Notes: generated by a model from the letters alone, not told the origin. Numbered from the stretch's first letter, positions 48,396 to 60,800 are shown. The stretch: 64,000 bases of DNA from Aplectana chamaeleonis (GCA_029168955.1 JAPDOI010000907.1:62001-126000), one strand, 5' to 3'. Translations and numbers: made by a program.

Positions 48396-49076
48396 TATTT
48401 CTGAAAGCTGGGCTCCGCAGAAAAGGTTAAGTATTTGGCATTGCTCTAAAATGGCGTGAATTTGTTTCATTATATTTGGCTATCAAACTGATTTTCTAAA
48501 TGTAGTGAAATTCTTGAATGGATTTGGCTGTTGTTGATGTATGCAGACAACATAATCATTAAATGTAGTGAAAATGTTGCAAACGGATTTGGCAGGAGCT
48601 CCATGAATTGTCACAGTCAAATCACGCGCCAGAATGGGTTTTTCTTGGGGCGCATATTGAATTAAATGAGAACAAGAATAAGTCTAGCAACAAAAGCGTT
48701 CCCATACAATGTGAACCGTGAAAGCGTTTAGTACACGAAGACATAACCTTATTTCTAGCCCATAAGGTCACATTTCGTTCAGCATTGTTGGCTGAGGATT
48801 ATTTTTTTCTTTTTGTCTTCATTCGCTCGCCATAGGACCTTCTGACGCGTGATTTGACTGTGATAATTCATAGAGCTTCTGCCAAATCCGTTTGCAACAA
48901 TTTCACTACATTTAATGATTATGTTGTCTGTCTATACCAACAACAGCCAAATCGATTCAATAATTTCACTACATTTAGGAAATCAATTTGATAGCCAAAT
49001 CCAATGGAACAATTTCACGACATTTTAGAGCAAAGTCAAATCCTTAACCTTTTCTGCGGAGCCCAACTTTCAGAAA
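48396..49076. mobile_element. Palindromic MITE, about 680 bp
   Basis: CTGAAAGCTGGGCTCCGCAG is mirrored by TGCGGAGCCCAACTTTCAG. Arms of about 240 bp hold AAATGTAGTGAAA and GGATTTGGC motifs shared with 8981-9594. A diverged direct repeat (GAAACWACCGCTCCGCT to GCGGCTTCCTA) flanks it at about 48290-48350 and 49167-49235. Confidence 0.8.
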
Positions 49077-49319
49077 TTCCACAACTTTTCCCAAGGGTTT
49101 CCCTTTTACAATATCGTCAATTTCTAAAAGTCACGTTATTTTTTTTTCGAAAACATAGTCGTAGAAATGAAGAAACAACCGCTCCGCTGCTAAGACTGCA
49201 AGATAATAGTTGCAACGCGGCTTCCTACAAATAAGATACAAGGATATACTTTTTGAATTTGAATGTCGAAAAAATGAAGAAATGAGTTTTGAAATGACCC
49301 AATTGTACAGGGTCTAAAC

Positions 49320-49521
49320 ACTATCCTAGACGGGGGGGGGGGGCACCCACCATTCAAGACAGAAATGAAATGAACCGCCAATTGGTAAGGCTACCCGTCG
49401 AATTATTTCCATAGAGCTCTTATAAAAACAATGATTGATAGCGCAGTATCAGGAATTTTTTATAAGAGTTTTTCATCATCTTTATAAGTGAATCTTGGGT
49501 GGCCCCACCACGTCTAGGATG
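49320..49521. mobile_element. MITE with ACTATCCTAGACGGGGG ends
   Basis: Sister of the element at 28917-29275, without the nested palindrome. A further decayed relative is visible at about 51580-51640 (AACAATGACTGATGACG and AATCTTGAGAGGCCGG). Confidence 0.7.
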
Positions 49522-49945
49522 GAAGCAGGATCAGCAGCTCTAGCCAAACTTCACCGGTTCATGCTGATGTGGCTCGTCTGCGCCGGCCCATATGTCTGAT
49601 TCGGAACAAGAACGATAGTTAAGTGCGCCAGAAGAGGATTACCGTAATCTGATGATGTTATTATCTGGTAAACAAATTTGATGATACCCAATTGATCAAG
49701 GGTAAAGTATAAGAGAAGTGAAGAGCGGTGTGTCTTCATTCACACACCTTCTTTCTTCAGAGGTCAGCAGTTGAGGATCTGCCTGGACTACAAAGCAGGA
49801 AAACAGCACCACCGGTGGTGAAGATGTAGCGAATTCTGAGTCAGAACTTAGAAATTTTTAGAGCCAACTCGAGTGAGATTACGGTAGCCCTGTTCTGGCG
49901 CACTTAACTTTCCTTCTTGTTGATTCGGAGGCATGGCTTGCATAT

Positions 49946-50175
49946 GGTGTCCTGGACATTAAACTGAGGTCATGCGTACGTCCCTTGATGTCCTACACAC
50001 TCGTATTGAGATCCAGTACACATTCCAGGACGTGCTGCTCATCTTTACAGGGGTCCTGCACACATTCCATGACGTCCTGCATACTTTTACTGAGGTTCTG
50101 TACACATTCCACGACGTCCTGCTCATCCCTACTGGGGTCCTGCACACGTTCCATGATGTCCTGCACACCTTTATT
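49946..50175. repeat. 42-bp minisatellite (family M42), array 3 left part
   Basis: Units of GTCCTGCACACATTCCATGA and GTCCTGCATACTTTTACTGA type. Interrupted at 50175 by a hAT MITE; continues at 50525. Confidence 0.9.
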
Positions 50176-50524
50176 CAGGGTTGAGCAGGCCGTTGCGACC
50201 ATGGACCATAATTTTACGACCCCCTTGGTGACTAAAATTTTTACGAACCCCCCCCCGCGATGATGAACTCTTCATGACCTAGGTTTTTACGACCCCTGGG
50301 CTGAAGAAATGGCCGTGATGCAATACACGGCGCTATACATCAAACATTGGTCTAAGAATGTCATATTTCCGAGACCTTTCCGTGTGGTTTTGAGATAAAC
50401 CACAAATTTTCCGAAAATTTTACGAACGCCCCCCCCCCCCAAGAAAAATCTTCTATTTTCTCGAAAAAGCTCCCAAATTTTCACGAACCCCCTTTGCGAC
50501 CGGCCGCAAGCCTGCCCAACCCTG
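50176..50524. mobile_element. hAT-type MITE inserted in the minisatellite
   Basis: Ends CAGGGTTGAGCAGGCCGTTG and GCAAGCCTGCCCAACCCTG. Target duplication CCTTTATT (50168-50175) and CCTCTATT (50525-50532), one mismatch. Contains C-runs and TTTACGACCCC-type sequence typical of this family (see 55352-55623, 60367-60800). Confidence 0.9.
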
Positions 50525-51444
50525 CCTCTATTGGGATCCTACACACGTTCCATGATGTCCTGCACGCATTCTGCGACGTCCTGCACACCCCTACTGGGGT
50601 CCTGCACAAGTTTCTTGATGTCCTGCACACTCCTACTGAGGTCCTGCACACATTCTACGACTTTCTGCACACCTCTACTGGGGTCTTGCACAGGTCACAT
50701 GATGTCCTGCACTCTCCTACTGAGGTCCTGCATACATTCCAGGACGTCCTGCACACCCCTACTGGGGTCCTGCACAAGTTCCTTGATGTCCTGCACAATC
50801 CTACTGAGGTCCTGCACACGTTCCATGATGTCCTGCACACTCCTACTGAGGTCCTGCATACATTCTACGACGTCCTGCACACCCCAACTGGGGTCCTGCA
50901 CAGGTCCCATGATGTCCTGCACACTCCTACTGAGGTCCTGCACAGGTGCCATGGTGCCCTGCACTCTCCTACTGGGGTCCTGCACAGGCTCCATGATGTT
51001 CTGCACGCTCCTACTGAGGTCCTGCATACATTCTACGACGTCCTGCACACCCCAACTGGGGTCCTGCACAGGTCCCATGATGTCCTGCACACTCCTACTG
51101 AGGTCCTGCACAGGTTCCATGATGTCCTGCACGCTCCTATTAAGGTCCTGCACGCTCCTACTGAGGTCCTACATACATTCTACGACGTCCTGCACACCCC
51201 TACTGGGGTCCTGCACAGGCCCCATGATGTCCTGCACACTCCTACTGAGGTCCTGCACACCCCAACTGGGGTCCTGCACAGGTCCCATGATGTCCTACAC
51301 ACTCCTACTATGGTCCTGCACACGTTCCATGATGTCCTGCACACTTCCACTGAGGTCCTGCACACATTCTACGGCGTCCTGCACACCCCTACTGAGGTCC
51401 TGCTGTAGTTCCATGACGTCCTGCATACTCCTACTGCGGTCTCG
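50525..51444. repeat. 42-bp minisatellite (family M42), array 3 right part
   Basis: About 21 units alternating GTCCTGCACACTCCTACTGA and GTCCTGCACACATTCTACGA halves. Open in several frames on both strands, up to 337 codons, from the stop-free 42-bp unit. The 7-aa half-repeat pattern (DVLHTPT/EVLHTFY) has no known domain. Confidence 0.92.
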
Positions 51445-52174
51445 CGTAGTCAACCGACACTTCAGCATACTCTGCGACGCCTTCTTATCGATGGTGGGCA
51501 TGGATCCCTCCCGCACAGCGTCCTCTTCCGAACCGGACGTTTAGGGTACACCACCTTAGAGAGCTATGTGTTTATATGGATTCCAAGAAAACAATGACTG
51601 ATGACGAAAAAAAAAACCATCATTTTCATAAACTAATCTTGAGAGGCCGGTTTTCGAGTTTGAACCGCCCGTTAGGGGCCCAGAAGTCATTATGGTGAGT
51701 TCTGCCAATTATTTTCGGCATTCCCGTGGCCGATTACATCTAGTCACAAATTGTCAAGCGATTTGGTCCACGCCTCCAAAAAAAATGGAATTCGACGGAC
51801 GGAGGTGGAGGCGGTGGTGGAGAACGTTTTTGCGTTTTTTGAGAGGTCATAACTTCAGAAAGCGGGGACCAGTTAGGATGAAAAATTGAACACTTGTAAT
51901 TTCTCGCAGCGCATCGAATGGTGTGCAGCTCATACCTCTGATGACCGTATGAATAGGTGATCTCATTTTAGGGCACTCGCGCGGGAAGAGATCAAAGCCA
52001 AATCCTGGTGCGCGCTTCGCGCGCGCCACAATTATCGCCAAGGTTGCTCGGATGAGTCCGAGCGGAGTAAGCTGCGGAGCGGTCGGTCATGGCAAAATAC
52101 AACATTGATGAGGAGATTCCGACTCCTATAAGCTTTGCGTCAACCGGCTTAAAATGAGCGGCCTAGGCTACACT
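51445..52174. other. No gene; dispersed-repeat remnants
   Basis: Contains a MITE remnant near 51580-51640 and, near 51990-52025, the GTGCGCGCTTCGCGCGCGCC hairpin that matches 7850-7895 inverted. No coding region seen. Confidence 0.4.
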
Positions 52175-52666
52175 TTAAAGGCACAGTACACCCTCAGATA
52201 CGAATTTTGAGATTTTCATGTAATTATGTAGAAGACCCCTCCTGTATAACACTTGCCAAATACGAGATCTCAATTCCTCCAAATAAGCAAGTAATAAGCG
52301 ACCACCACAGGCCCCACCCCCTTCGCTCACCACCACAGGCCCGACCCCCTAACAGATTTTCGAGCTCTATAGCGGCTCAATGGATGGATGAATTCCAACA
52401 AATCGTCGTTCTTCAGTCCATTGCCGGGCTGTCTCCTTATCCTGGCTCGCTGTCGCGCAACGATTGCAAATGAAAAGAAATACAGGCCTGAGACAACTCG
52501 TCCACCAATTTTCTACCCTCAGAATATAGGCATCTTTGAGGAGCCATAACTCTGTTCATAGGGGGTCCTTTACGATTTCAGAGATACCACTGTGATCAGC
52601 GTGTGACTCTCTCCAAGATAAGCATAAAATCTGATAATTAATTTTCTGGGTGTCCTGTGCCTTTAA
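52175..52666. mobile_element. TTAA-flanked MITE (GGCACAGTACACCC ends), copy 2
   Basis: TTAAAGGCACAGTACACCCT at the left, GGGTGTCCTGTGCCTTTAA at the right. Inverted relative to 31855-32336. Confidence 0.85.
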
Positions 52667-52689
52667 TATGCGAAGAAACGAATAATCCG

Positions 52690-52770
52690 GTTTTTCACGT
52701 GAACCGTATTTTCGAATACTTGAATATCTGAATTATTCGAATATTACTCCGATATTTATTCGATTCGGTC
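52690..52770. repeat. Short ATTCG-rich repeat
   Basis: TTCGAATACTTGAATATCTG and TTATTCGAATATT, a small remnant of the ATTCG/43-bp family. Confidence 0.45.
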
Positions 52771-53062
52771 CCAGATCTATTTGATACTACGCACGTTGTC
52801 TGTGGGTTTAATTTCCATCACGACGCCCCTTTGCCCTCCGCCGTTCTCCGTCTCTGCTTGGAAGCGATCATTAAGGGGGTTTCTAGAGTTCCACCGCGGC
52901 GCGATTTCATGATTCATATGCGAATCGACGAGCGCCGCGTTATCGATCGATGCCCATTAAAATCGTCTCATCGCGCTGCGCTGTGATGGAATTCTAAAAT
53001 AGGCCTAACGGTCGTCGACAATTGCTGGCAAAGTTATTGTTGCTGCAGCTATTCATCCGGAT

Positions 53063-55035
53063 CAGGGGTGTGCGGAAATTTTTGAAAAAATTTCAGAAAA
53101 CAGAAAATCGAGTTTGTCAGAAAACAGAAGTCAGAAAACAGAAAGGCCAAAACGGCCAGAAAACAGAAATCAGAAAACAGAAAATTTTCGGAAAAATTAC
53201 TCATTGTATTTTAACTTTTTTCATGAAGAAAGAGAGTGTAATTCTGAACATCTTTGCTACACCTGTAATACAATATCTACGAGACTGGACAAATAACTAA
53301 TAAGACATTGCTAGTAGCGATGGCACGTCAGTGACAGGTAGATCATCATTGAAAGCACTTGTTCTGAGAGTTTTAGCCGAGAAATAGCCCACGAGTTTCC
53401 ACAGCGGCTCTTTATGTGCTATTTCTCAAATATTTCTTGATTATTTATCGATTATTAGGCGGCTAAGATCATGTTGTTCACGAAATAGCCTAGAAGTAGC
53501 CGAGCAATAACCGAGAAATAACCGACGTGACAGGCACACCAACACGCGGCACGGCCTTTCCCGGCTCGCCGAGCAACCGCCTTGGCCTCCTGCGGCTCGG
53601 TGGGACCTCCTGGTGCTAGACGGGGTCCAAGTACCGCAAACTTGGGTAGTTGAACCGACCGCGGTGTCGACATCCAAATCATGCCTCAGGAATGCGTCGT
53701 GTACAGTTCAACTCCGCATTGCCGCTCAGTCCGCAAAGTGCACGCCGATTGCGGAAGCGTGGTACGGCGCGGTCGCGAGTATCCTCAGACAGGGATGTAG
53801 GGTCACCCGTACGATTTTTGCCTTTGGTACGCAGGTGATTCCATATCCCTGTCTGAGGATACTTGCAACCGCGCCGCAGCACGCTTCCGCAATCAGCGTG
53901 CACTTTGCGTACTGAACGGGAATGCGGAGTTGAACTGTACATCCGTAGGAAAGCATTATTTGGCGTCCATTTCGCGGCGAACATTTTTGGCGGTTGTTTC
54001 TAGGCTATTGCGCGGCAACCAGCTACTTTCCGACCATTTTCCGGCTATCACGCAGGAAGCAGGCCTTTCTTGGCTATTGATCGGGTGAATTTCTCAGAGA
54101 ACGCCAGTACGTCAGCACAGTATGGGTTGCATCCCTCGCTGTCAGCAGCTGCTGCTGACAGCTAACAGCAGCAGTTGCTATTGATGTCGAGGGGTTCAAC
54201 CCCCGCAAGTGTTGGAATCATATACCGCTGTCAGCAGCAGCTATTGCTGACAGCGAAGGTTTGCACTCGGTCTTCGCCCTGGGATGCAACCCCAATTGTG
54301 CTATAAGTTCTGATTAGGTGAGCAGGGTTCGCAATAGAATCAGTTGCTGAGTTCTCTTCATGAGAATGCAGGTTCCACCATCCCAAAAGTGAGAAAAGTG
54401 AAAAGTTGTATGAGAAACAAACAAAACCAGCTTAAAACAGCTAATTGGTGGGTGTGCGCACGCCCCAACTAACACGATTCATATAAGTGCTGGTTTTTTT
54501 GTTTAGCAACCTATTGCGGAAGCGGCAAATGCCACGCAATATCAGTAGAAAAATGAGAAATCAGATGTTTGATACTGTTACCGAGCATCTGATTTCTCAT
54601 TTTTCTACTGATAATCCGCGGCATTTGCCGCTTCGCAAAAGTATGAATAGGATGTGACGGCAAGGTGGAAGACGGCAAAACAAACATTCATAGAAATCGG
54701 TAAGGTGACAACCAGCAATATTTTGTTCCTGAGCGTTTTCCTCTGAGTTTTCACCTACTTTTACTTTTGCGATGATCATGTCTACCTTCTCATGAGGATA
54801 CCACAACAACCGTAACTTATGGCACACCCTACCTTCAGCAGCAATAGCGCAATTGAACACAAATAAGAGCAAAACCACGTAAACGACTAAAAAAGCTGCA
54901 CTGTCCAACAGACCTGGTTTTCGTTGATTTTTCTCTGATTTCTGCAAGTTTTTCAGAAAACAGAAATCAGAAAACAGAAAGGCCAAAACGGCCAGAAAAC
55001 AGAAATCAGAAAACAGAAATTTCCGCACACCCCTG
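53063..55035. mobile_element. Non-autonomous hAT element, 1,973 bp, with nested palindromes
   Basis: Ends CAGGGGTGTGCGGAAATTTT and TTTCCGCACACCCCTG. Perfect 8-bp duplication ATCCGGAT at 53055-53062 and 55036-55043. Subterminal AAAACAGAAATCAGAAAACA repeats with a GGCCAAAACGGCC palindrome occur at both ends. Inside are an inverted repeat at 53690-53945 (about 115-bp arms around CGCGGTCGCGAGTATCCTCA) and one at 54514-54637 (ATCAGTAGAAAAATGAGAAA arms). A CTGTCAGCAGCAG-rich pair lies at 54142-54270. No transposase frame. Confidence 0.9.
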
Positions 55036-55351
55036 ATCCGGATCGCTGCGGCAGCTTCTGCTTCGGTCGCTGCGATAGGAAACAGTAGCGATGGACTACA
55101 AACAAGGCTCCGCGAAAAGGCGGACACGGAGATCAACTTTGATGTACAACCTTGTGAAACCTCACGCCTCCGTTCCTTACAAGACAGCGATTAATAAGTT
55201 ATAAATAATTCAAATCAATAAATGTCCTGATTGCTGAGCAAGACACTCTATTAGTCGTTATTTGAAAGTTCATTGTTGGAGCATTGCGAGATTATTTGCG
55301 TGTCAATTGCTCCTTGCTGAAGTCAAATTTCTCAAAGGTGTGGCTTCAATT

Positions 55352-55623
55352 CAGGGTTGGGCAGGGTTGCGACTCGACACAACGGGGGGGGGTCGTGAAA
55401 TAATTGAAAAGTTTGGGAAAAAATGAAAATGGGGGGATCTCGAATGATTTGAACGAATGTTACCAAAAATTTTAACTTTCACAAATCTTTGCACTCTCAG
55501 ACAGCTTAAGCAATTCCATTTTCAGAATTCCATTTTTTCATGAATTTTTTGTAAATTGTTAGGTTAACGGGAAGGGGGGTCGTAGCTCCGCACAAAATAG
55601 GCGCAACGGCCTGCTCAACCCTG
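55352..55623. mobile_element. hAT-type MITE, 272 bp
   Basis: Ends CAGGGTTGGGCAGGGTTGCG and GCAACGGCCTGCTCAACCCTG-like. Perfect 8-bp target duplication CTTCAATT at 55344-55351 and 55624-55631. Confidence 0.92.
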
Positions 55624-55631
55624 CTTCAATT

Positions 55632-56995
55632 GGCTATCTGGATGCAGTATTTTTGTAGTACACGATAAGCGCAGACGTCGATATCTTTCCGTATCAAGTG
55701 CGTCGTAAGGTCATTTTTGTGAATTTCTGAGAGTTTGAGAGGCTTGCGGTTCATGCTAATATGATACTCATTCATCTCTGTGTTGTCATATTCTCCTTGT
55801 CTATCATCTATCTGCTAAAAAACTAGTGTCAGTAACGAGTGTTGGAGTTGTTTAGCGATGGCTAACATTGAGAATCCGGGATACACTGCGTGCGATGTTA
55901 TTTCCGTTTTCATTCATTTCCGTTTTGGAGATGTTGACTAGCTCTACCAAATCGCATCGGAAGGGTCGGCGGATGTTTGATAGAGGTTTGCGGTGAATCA
56001 AAGCCCATGTTCGTCTGTCTACCCCCGTGTCATCACATCACAGAATTTACCTTGATTTCATCTGACGCAGACAAGTGTTAGCTGTGAAAACTTCAAATGC
56101 ACGCCACCCCCTCGAATCTTTCGAGATTTCTCGTGTTGATCGGAGTTCTTCCAGTAACTGAGTGTTTCATATTCATCAAAGTTCTTGGCGTCCATCTGTT
56201 GAAATATTCAAAAGTTCCGAAAAGTGTGTTGGCAGCCCCCGCATGAACTCCCCCTTGCCCTCGTCAGTCTGTCGTCCTCGCCCTGCGCTCGGATATGCAC
56301 AATTTTCTGCTTCTCCCACTCGATTGTTTCTCCTGAAGGAATTTCCCCATCACCTATTTCCAGGATTTTGCTATTCTTTCACGTGCAGTGGAAGTCTTCT
56401 CTATCCTGAGCAGTTCTGGAATTAATCTAACGAACCTGTGTGGATAATTTTGTTTCCTCGAATTTGTTTGCCGACTTAGCTTCTCTTGCCCTTACCTGCT
56501 TACTGCATTACGCGTGGGTTTCATCAGGCCTTAAGGGATCCTCGTGTTAACCCTTTATGATGTTGTGAGCAGTTGAGGCCCCTGAAATGGGAGGTTTTCT
56601 GCTGGCGCTGAAGTGCTGGCATTCCCAATAGATCCATCTTTCTCGAGTTTTCTATTGCTGTCAATAACATTTTCCACTAATCTCCCCTAATTGATATGGA
56701 CATTGCACGACGTTTCCTCTGCTACTATGGCACCCATGCCACCCATTTGTTTCATATGTTGTCGTCTGGGGTTCTTTGTTTTTTGTGTTTATTTTTTGTG
56801 ATAATTTTATCGCCCAATTCACTTCTATTTCTATCGTTGAACGTCTCCTCTCAAAATTGGTGAAATAATACCACAGTTCTCGCAGGATATACTGACACGG
56901 GCAGTATTCCTTGGCTGCCGACATATGGGTTTACAGCCTAGTTATATGTATGACTAGGTAACGTCCGGTCGGTCAAACTGACCACACTGACCCAG
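55632..56995. other. No recognised gene
   Basis: The minus strand is open at 56661-56924 (CQYILRELWYYFTNFERR) and over parts of 56160-56400 (GEIPSGETIEWEKQK). Both look protein-like, but no family was identified; they may be remains of a retroelement gag. Confidence 0.3.
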
Positions 56996-56997
56996 TA

Positions 56998-57165
56998 GTA
57001 GACTCTTTTTCAATCCAAGTAAACTCCTGTTGTCGGTTATCACAGCGCGGAGCCGTGGCTTTTTCGTTGGAAACTCCTTATCACTAATTATATTCCTCCG
57101 AGGCTCACCGCTCCGATGCTGGTGATAACCGAAATCACAGGTTATATTGGTTCGCCAGAGTCTAC
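56998..57165. mobile_element. Palindromic MITE, 168 bp
   Basis: TAGACTCTTTTTCAATCC to CCAGAGTCTA with CACAGCGCGGAGCCGTGGCT mirrored by a CACCGCTCCGATGCTGGTG arm. Sister of the nested element at 28994-29159. Confidence 0.7.
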
Positions 57166-59053
57166 ATATAATTAGTCTGCATTAAGAACAAGAAAATTGT
57201 TTTTTTGTGCGCCGATGCCTCTGTGGCTCTTGCGGCATCAGAAGTGCATCTTCGGCGAGGTCTCTTCCATACCATTCCCGAAACCGCGAGCTCGGTTGTC
57301 AGAATTCGACATCTTGTTCTAGCAGCGGTTTTTCTTATTTCATTTTAAAGAATGTTCAGGGCCTATGCTCGAACAAGTAGAAATCAGGGTCAAGCGGGGT
57401 TGTGAAATTTCTGAACGGAGGGTCGCATTTTTTGGCCCGAAATCGAATATTTGAGGGAGTCGCAAAATTTTCGGACAAAAAATGAAAATTTCTGGAAGCA
57501 AAAAAGATATAATTACTTTTCACTACCAAAAAAAGTTCAATTTTTTTTTGCAAAAAAGTGCCAAAAAATTACATTTCGGAGGATCGCAAAAATTTTTATG
57601 GCCGGGAGTGGGGCTCAGGGGTGTGCGTAATTACGGTTTACGATTTACGATTTACGGTCTTTTTTGGTCTCGTAATTACGGTTCACGCTTCACGACATTT
57701 TGGGCCTAAATCGTAAATTTTCGTAAATAAAGATACATGCAATCGAAGGAAATCACTAGGCGTCTCCGATTCGCCTGCTCTACTCCTAAATTGCGTATAC
57801 TAATGTTTTGGTCAGGAGATGGGACCAAGTCCTGCGTGTGACTACAAAAAGAATCGCTTATCAACCTTTGACGTGATTTTGTCATATTAACGCCGGACGC
57901 ACGCTCGGAGTTGGAGGCGCTGGATACAAGATCCGTGTTGGGCGCGTCTTACTAGCTGCCGTCTAAGGCCATTGGTATACCCCACAGGCTTATCGTGGTC
58001 GCAGAGCACTGCTACGTCGCTGTCGCCAGCCGTCGCCGTCACTCAGGGCCGAGAAACACCCTGCAGGAGTGCAGGATACTGGATTTGGCTGGGTCGCTGT
58101 CGCTGACACCCGTGTCAGTGCACCGCACTGCGACGTCTTGCCGCAACAGCGACCGATTACCGCACGGTTTTCACGTTTCAAGCACAACATCCCTCTTCGA
58201 GCCAGCGACCGCGACAAGTGCTGCAAAGTCTTCCTGCGACAGCACTTTTGTACTGTGTGGGCCTAGTCCCCACATGATTTGTAACAACTGACCGCACCTG
58301 TCGCGGTCGCAACGTTTTGGTATAACTACGGACTACGCTGCGGTACAGTCACTCTCTACGAGAGACCTCGTTTTTTATGACCAACTGTCCTGATTCTAGG
58401 AAGTAGATTAGACCAAAAAATCGGCCGAGGCGGTCTAGATATGCCCAAAATGGCTTCAGAGAGTGCTCCTTGCCCGCCATTCGATACAAAGTGGATACAC
58501 AGGAAAATAACTTGTGCTTGGCGGCCGAAGCTGTGCTGCAGATTACACACGTATCATCGGTTTCGGTGTTTTGCTAACAAGTGGGCGGAATTCTCAAAGT
58601 TGGCCGTAAAGAATCGCTCACATACGGCCATTTTGTCTCATTTTAAGGCTTACAACGGCATTAACGTTCTGGGAGAGGTATTACAAATATAATTGTGTCC
58701 CTGTTGCCCAGAATATACGCTCGCGTACAGCTGAATCTGATCTCGAGATTTCTCAATATCTAGGAAGCAGTTGTGAAATGAGTGATAAGGGGAAACAGAG
58801 AAATACGGGTAAGACGCTCCCATTGAATTCGGTTACCTGTCAAATACTGAACGAAACAAACATGTTGTTAATATGAACATAGTAGGCGAAACGGTGGACA
58901 GTAGGTAGTTTTAAGGGTAGCAGGTAGCACCACATGCAGGTCTACTCTTACATTTACTACTATGTGTTATGACGCCTTTAGTGAGCATGGCACTACATGA
59001 AGCGTATACCGTGTCTGCGTTGGACACTCAAATCTGCAGAACTGTTTTTCTCT

Positions 59054-59535
59054 TCAAAGGCAGCAGACACGCTCGAAAAAGTTGTTGAGATAACTACGTT
59101 TCTGAAGTCGCATGGCTCCTAGTTGACTGCTCACATCGTTGAAAGCGTCAAAAACGAGTCAAAACTACTAAATTTCAGCAATGCAAATCGAAAAATTTCT
59201 GCAACCCCGCCCCAAAATACAAACTCGTCCAGATTGATCGTACTAATACGGTCCCTTTCGCTGTTTTTTGATGCTTTCAAAGAGGTTAACGTTCCAGTAA
59301 AGGCTGTGAGAGTTTATCGGCATCTTTATCTCAACCGTTTTGTTGCTAATATTCGCTGTTTCAACCGCGCGCCGTAAAACTCGTCCACTTCCACCCGATA
59401 ACAAAATAACCGTTATTCCTCTATTTGCACACAGTTTTCGTCCGTTTTTTCGTCAGTTCCCAATACAACCAGGTCCGATCCCTTGATTTATGTAATAAAA
59501 TCGATACCATTTTTGAGCGTGTCTGCTGCCTTTAA
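59054..59535. mobile_element. TTAA-type MITE (GGCAGCAGACACGCTC ends)
   Basis: TCAAAGGCAGCAGACACGCT at the left (one change from TTAA) and GAGCGTGTCTGCTGCCTTTAA at the right. 482 bp, nested in the hAT element. A truncated relative begins at 62316. Confidence 0.8.
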
Positions 59536-59710
59536 TACTCCTAGCTATCCTCTGTTTCGAAGTGAGAAATTTTCCGCTTATCGCGTGCGTCTGCGCGCGT
59601 AGGCTGCGTTCCATAGGCCTCAATTTTTCTCGCGATCTCTTCTCTCGCTCCGCACAAGCGCGCGGAGGAGCAGAGTTAATTTGGCTCCGAAACGGAAGAT
59701 ACATCTGCAG
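59535..59710. repeat. Dispersed repeat, copy 2
   Basis: Inverted relative of 42900-43065 (CGTGCGTCTGCGCGCGTAGG, CGCTCCGCACAAGCGCGCGG). Confidence 0.5.
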
Positions 59711-60366
59711 CTTAGAAAGCAACAAACTCCTGAAAAACTTTCCTCATGTAGAACGTATTCAATTTCTTGTTTCACCAAAGTAATATTTGTTTAATGGTTA
59801 TTGTTATTAATTGCTGGTTACGATTGACGGTTTACGATGGTTTTATCGTAATTACGTTTTACGATTTACGAAAAATGTATATTCATTTACGCACACCCCT
59901 GGTGAGGTCGCTCCGATTTCGGAAATTTGCACAACGCCCCGCTTGACCCTGGTAGAAATTGCTGGGGGTATTTTTTAGTAGTGTAGTGACCCGTTTAGTT
60001 GAGAATTCCGCAGAGATATTTCAAGGCAGTTTCGCTCAGGTGAGTCCGGGCGGAACAAGCAGTGGTGCGGTGATAAGGAGATCCGGACATGGTAAACCCG
60101 ATGAGCCTTACTTCGACTAACTCAAAAGAGAGAAAGGCTACGCCTTGTGGTGCAGAAATGGTCCAGCGAGTCGCTGTGTTGAATCTCGGCGGAGCTTCGA
60201 CGTCATCCCCGGTGACAAAATTAGGAGGGGTCATGGGTCACCCCATTATTTTCATTTTTAAACCAACGTTCAAAGCGTTAGTGTATTTCCTACTGCTAAT
60301 AATGAGCTGTTGACTCTTGTATTCGTAATCTCTGAGGGTGTGTAACGAGTGGGGTTGAAGTCGTGG

Positions 60367-60800
60367 CAGAGTTGGGCAGGTTTGCGACCGGTCGCAACGG
60401 AGCGTCGTAAAAATTTGGGACATTTTTTTCCAAAAAAAAAATGGAATTTTTGGGGGGTTCGTAACATTTTCGGAAAATTGAGGTTCATCTCCAAACCGCT
60501 CGGAAAGGTAGACTGAGGCAGGAGCTATTTTAGTCATTTCACTGCATTTCTCAGTTTTTTCCATCATTTAAACTTTTTTAGATCAAATCATTTTCTTAAA
60601 TATTTCGAGACACTGTTTTGAATGCTTCAAGTCCTAATTTCTTGAAAATATGGCATTCTTAGACTAATGTTGGATGTATAGCGCCGTGTATTGCATCGCG
60701 ACCATTTCTCTATCCCAGGGGAGGGGGCTCGTGACAATTTTGCTCACAAAGTGGGGTCGTAAAATTTTGGTCACCGGTCGCAACGGCCTGCTCAACCCCG
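60367..60800. mobile_element. hAT-type MITE, 434 bp
   Basis: Ends CAGAGTTGGGCAGGTTTGCG and GCAACGGCCTGCTCAACCCCG. Perfect duplication AGTCGTGG at 60359-60366 and 60801-60808. A remnant of the 8981-9594 palindrome arm lies at 60525-60615. Confidence 0.9.

Larger units (their letters stand above)
57616..59901. mobile_element. Nested hAT element, 2.29 kb (CAGGGGTGTGCG family)
   Basis: Same termini as 53063-55035: CAGGGGTGTGCGTAATTACG at the left, TTTACGCACACCCCTG at the right. Subterminal TTTACGATTTACG repeats at both ends. The flanks GTGGGGCT and GTGAGGTC are an imperfect 8-bp duplication. It contains a TTAA MITE (59054-59535) and the dispersed repeat at 59535-59710. No transposase frame was seen. 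Confidence 0.8.
57385..59951. mobile_element. Outer hAT-type element with nested insertions
   Basis: Ends CAGGGTCAAGCGGGGTTGTG and CACAACGCCCCGCTTGACCCTG-like. Perfect target duplication GTAGAAAT at 57377-57384 and 59952-59959. Almost all its length is a second hAT element (57616-59901), so the original was under 300 bp. Confidence 0.88.

Noticed and set aside
50494..51544. Overlapping frames of 304 and 337 aa
   Set aside because: Produced by the 42-bp minisatellite in several frames at once, with no start context or domain.
52033..52080. Hammerhead-ribozyme-like CGGATGAGTCCGAGCGG
   Set aside because: It is a simple hairpin (GCTCGGA/TCCGAGC); the CTGATGA and GAAA core is absent.
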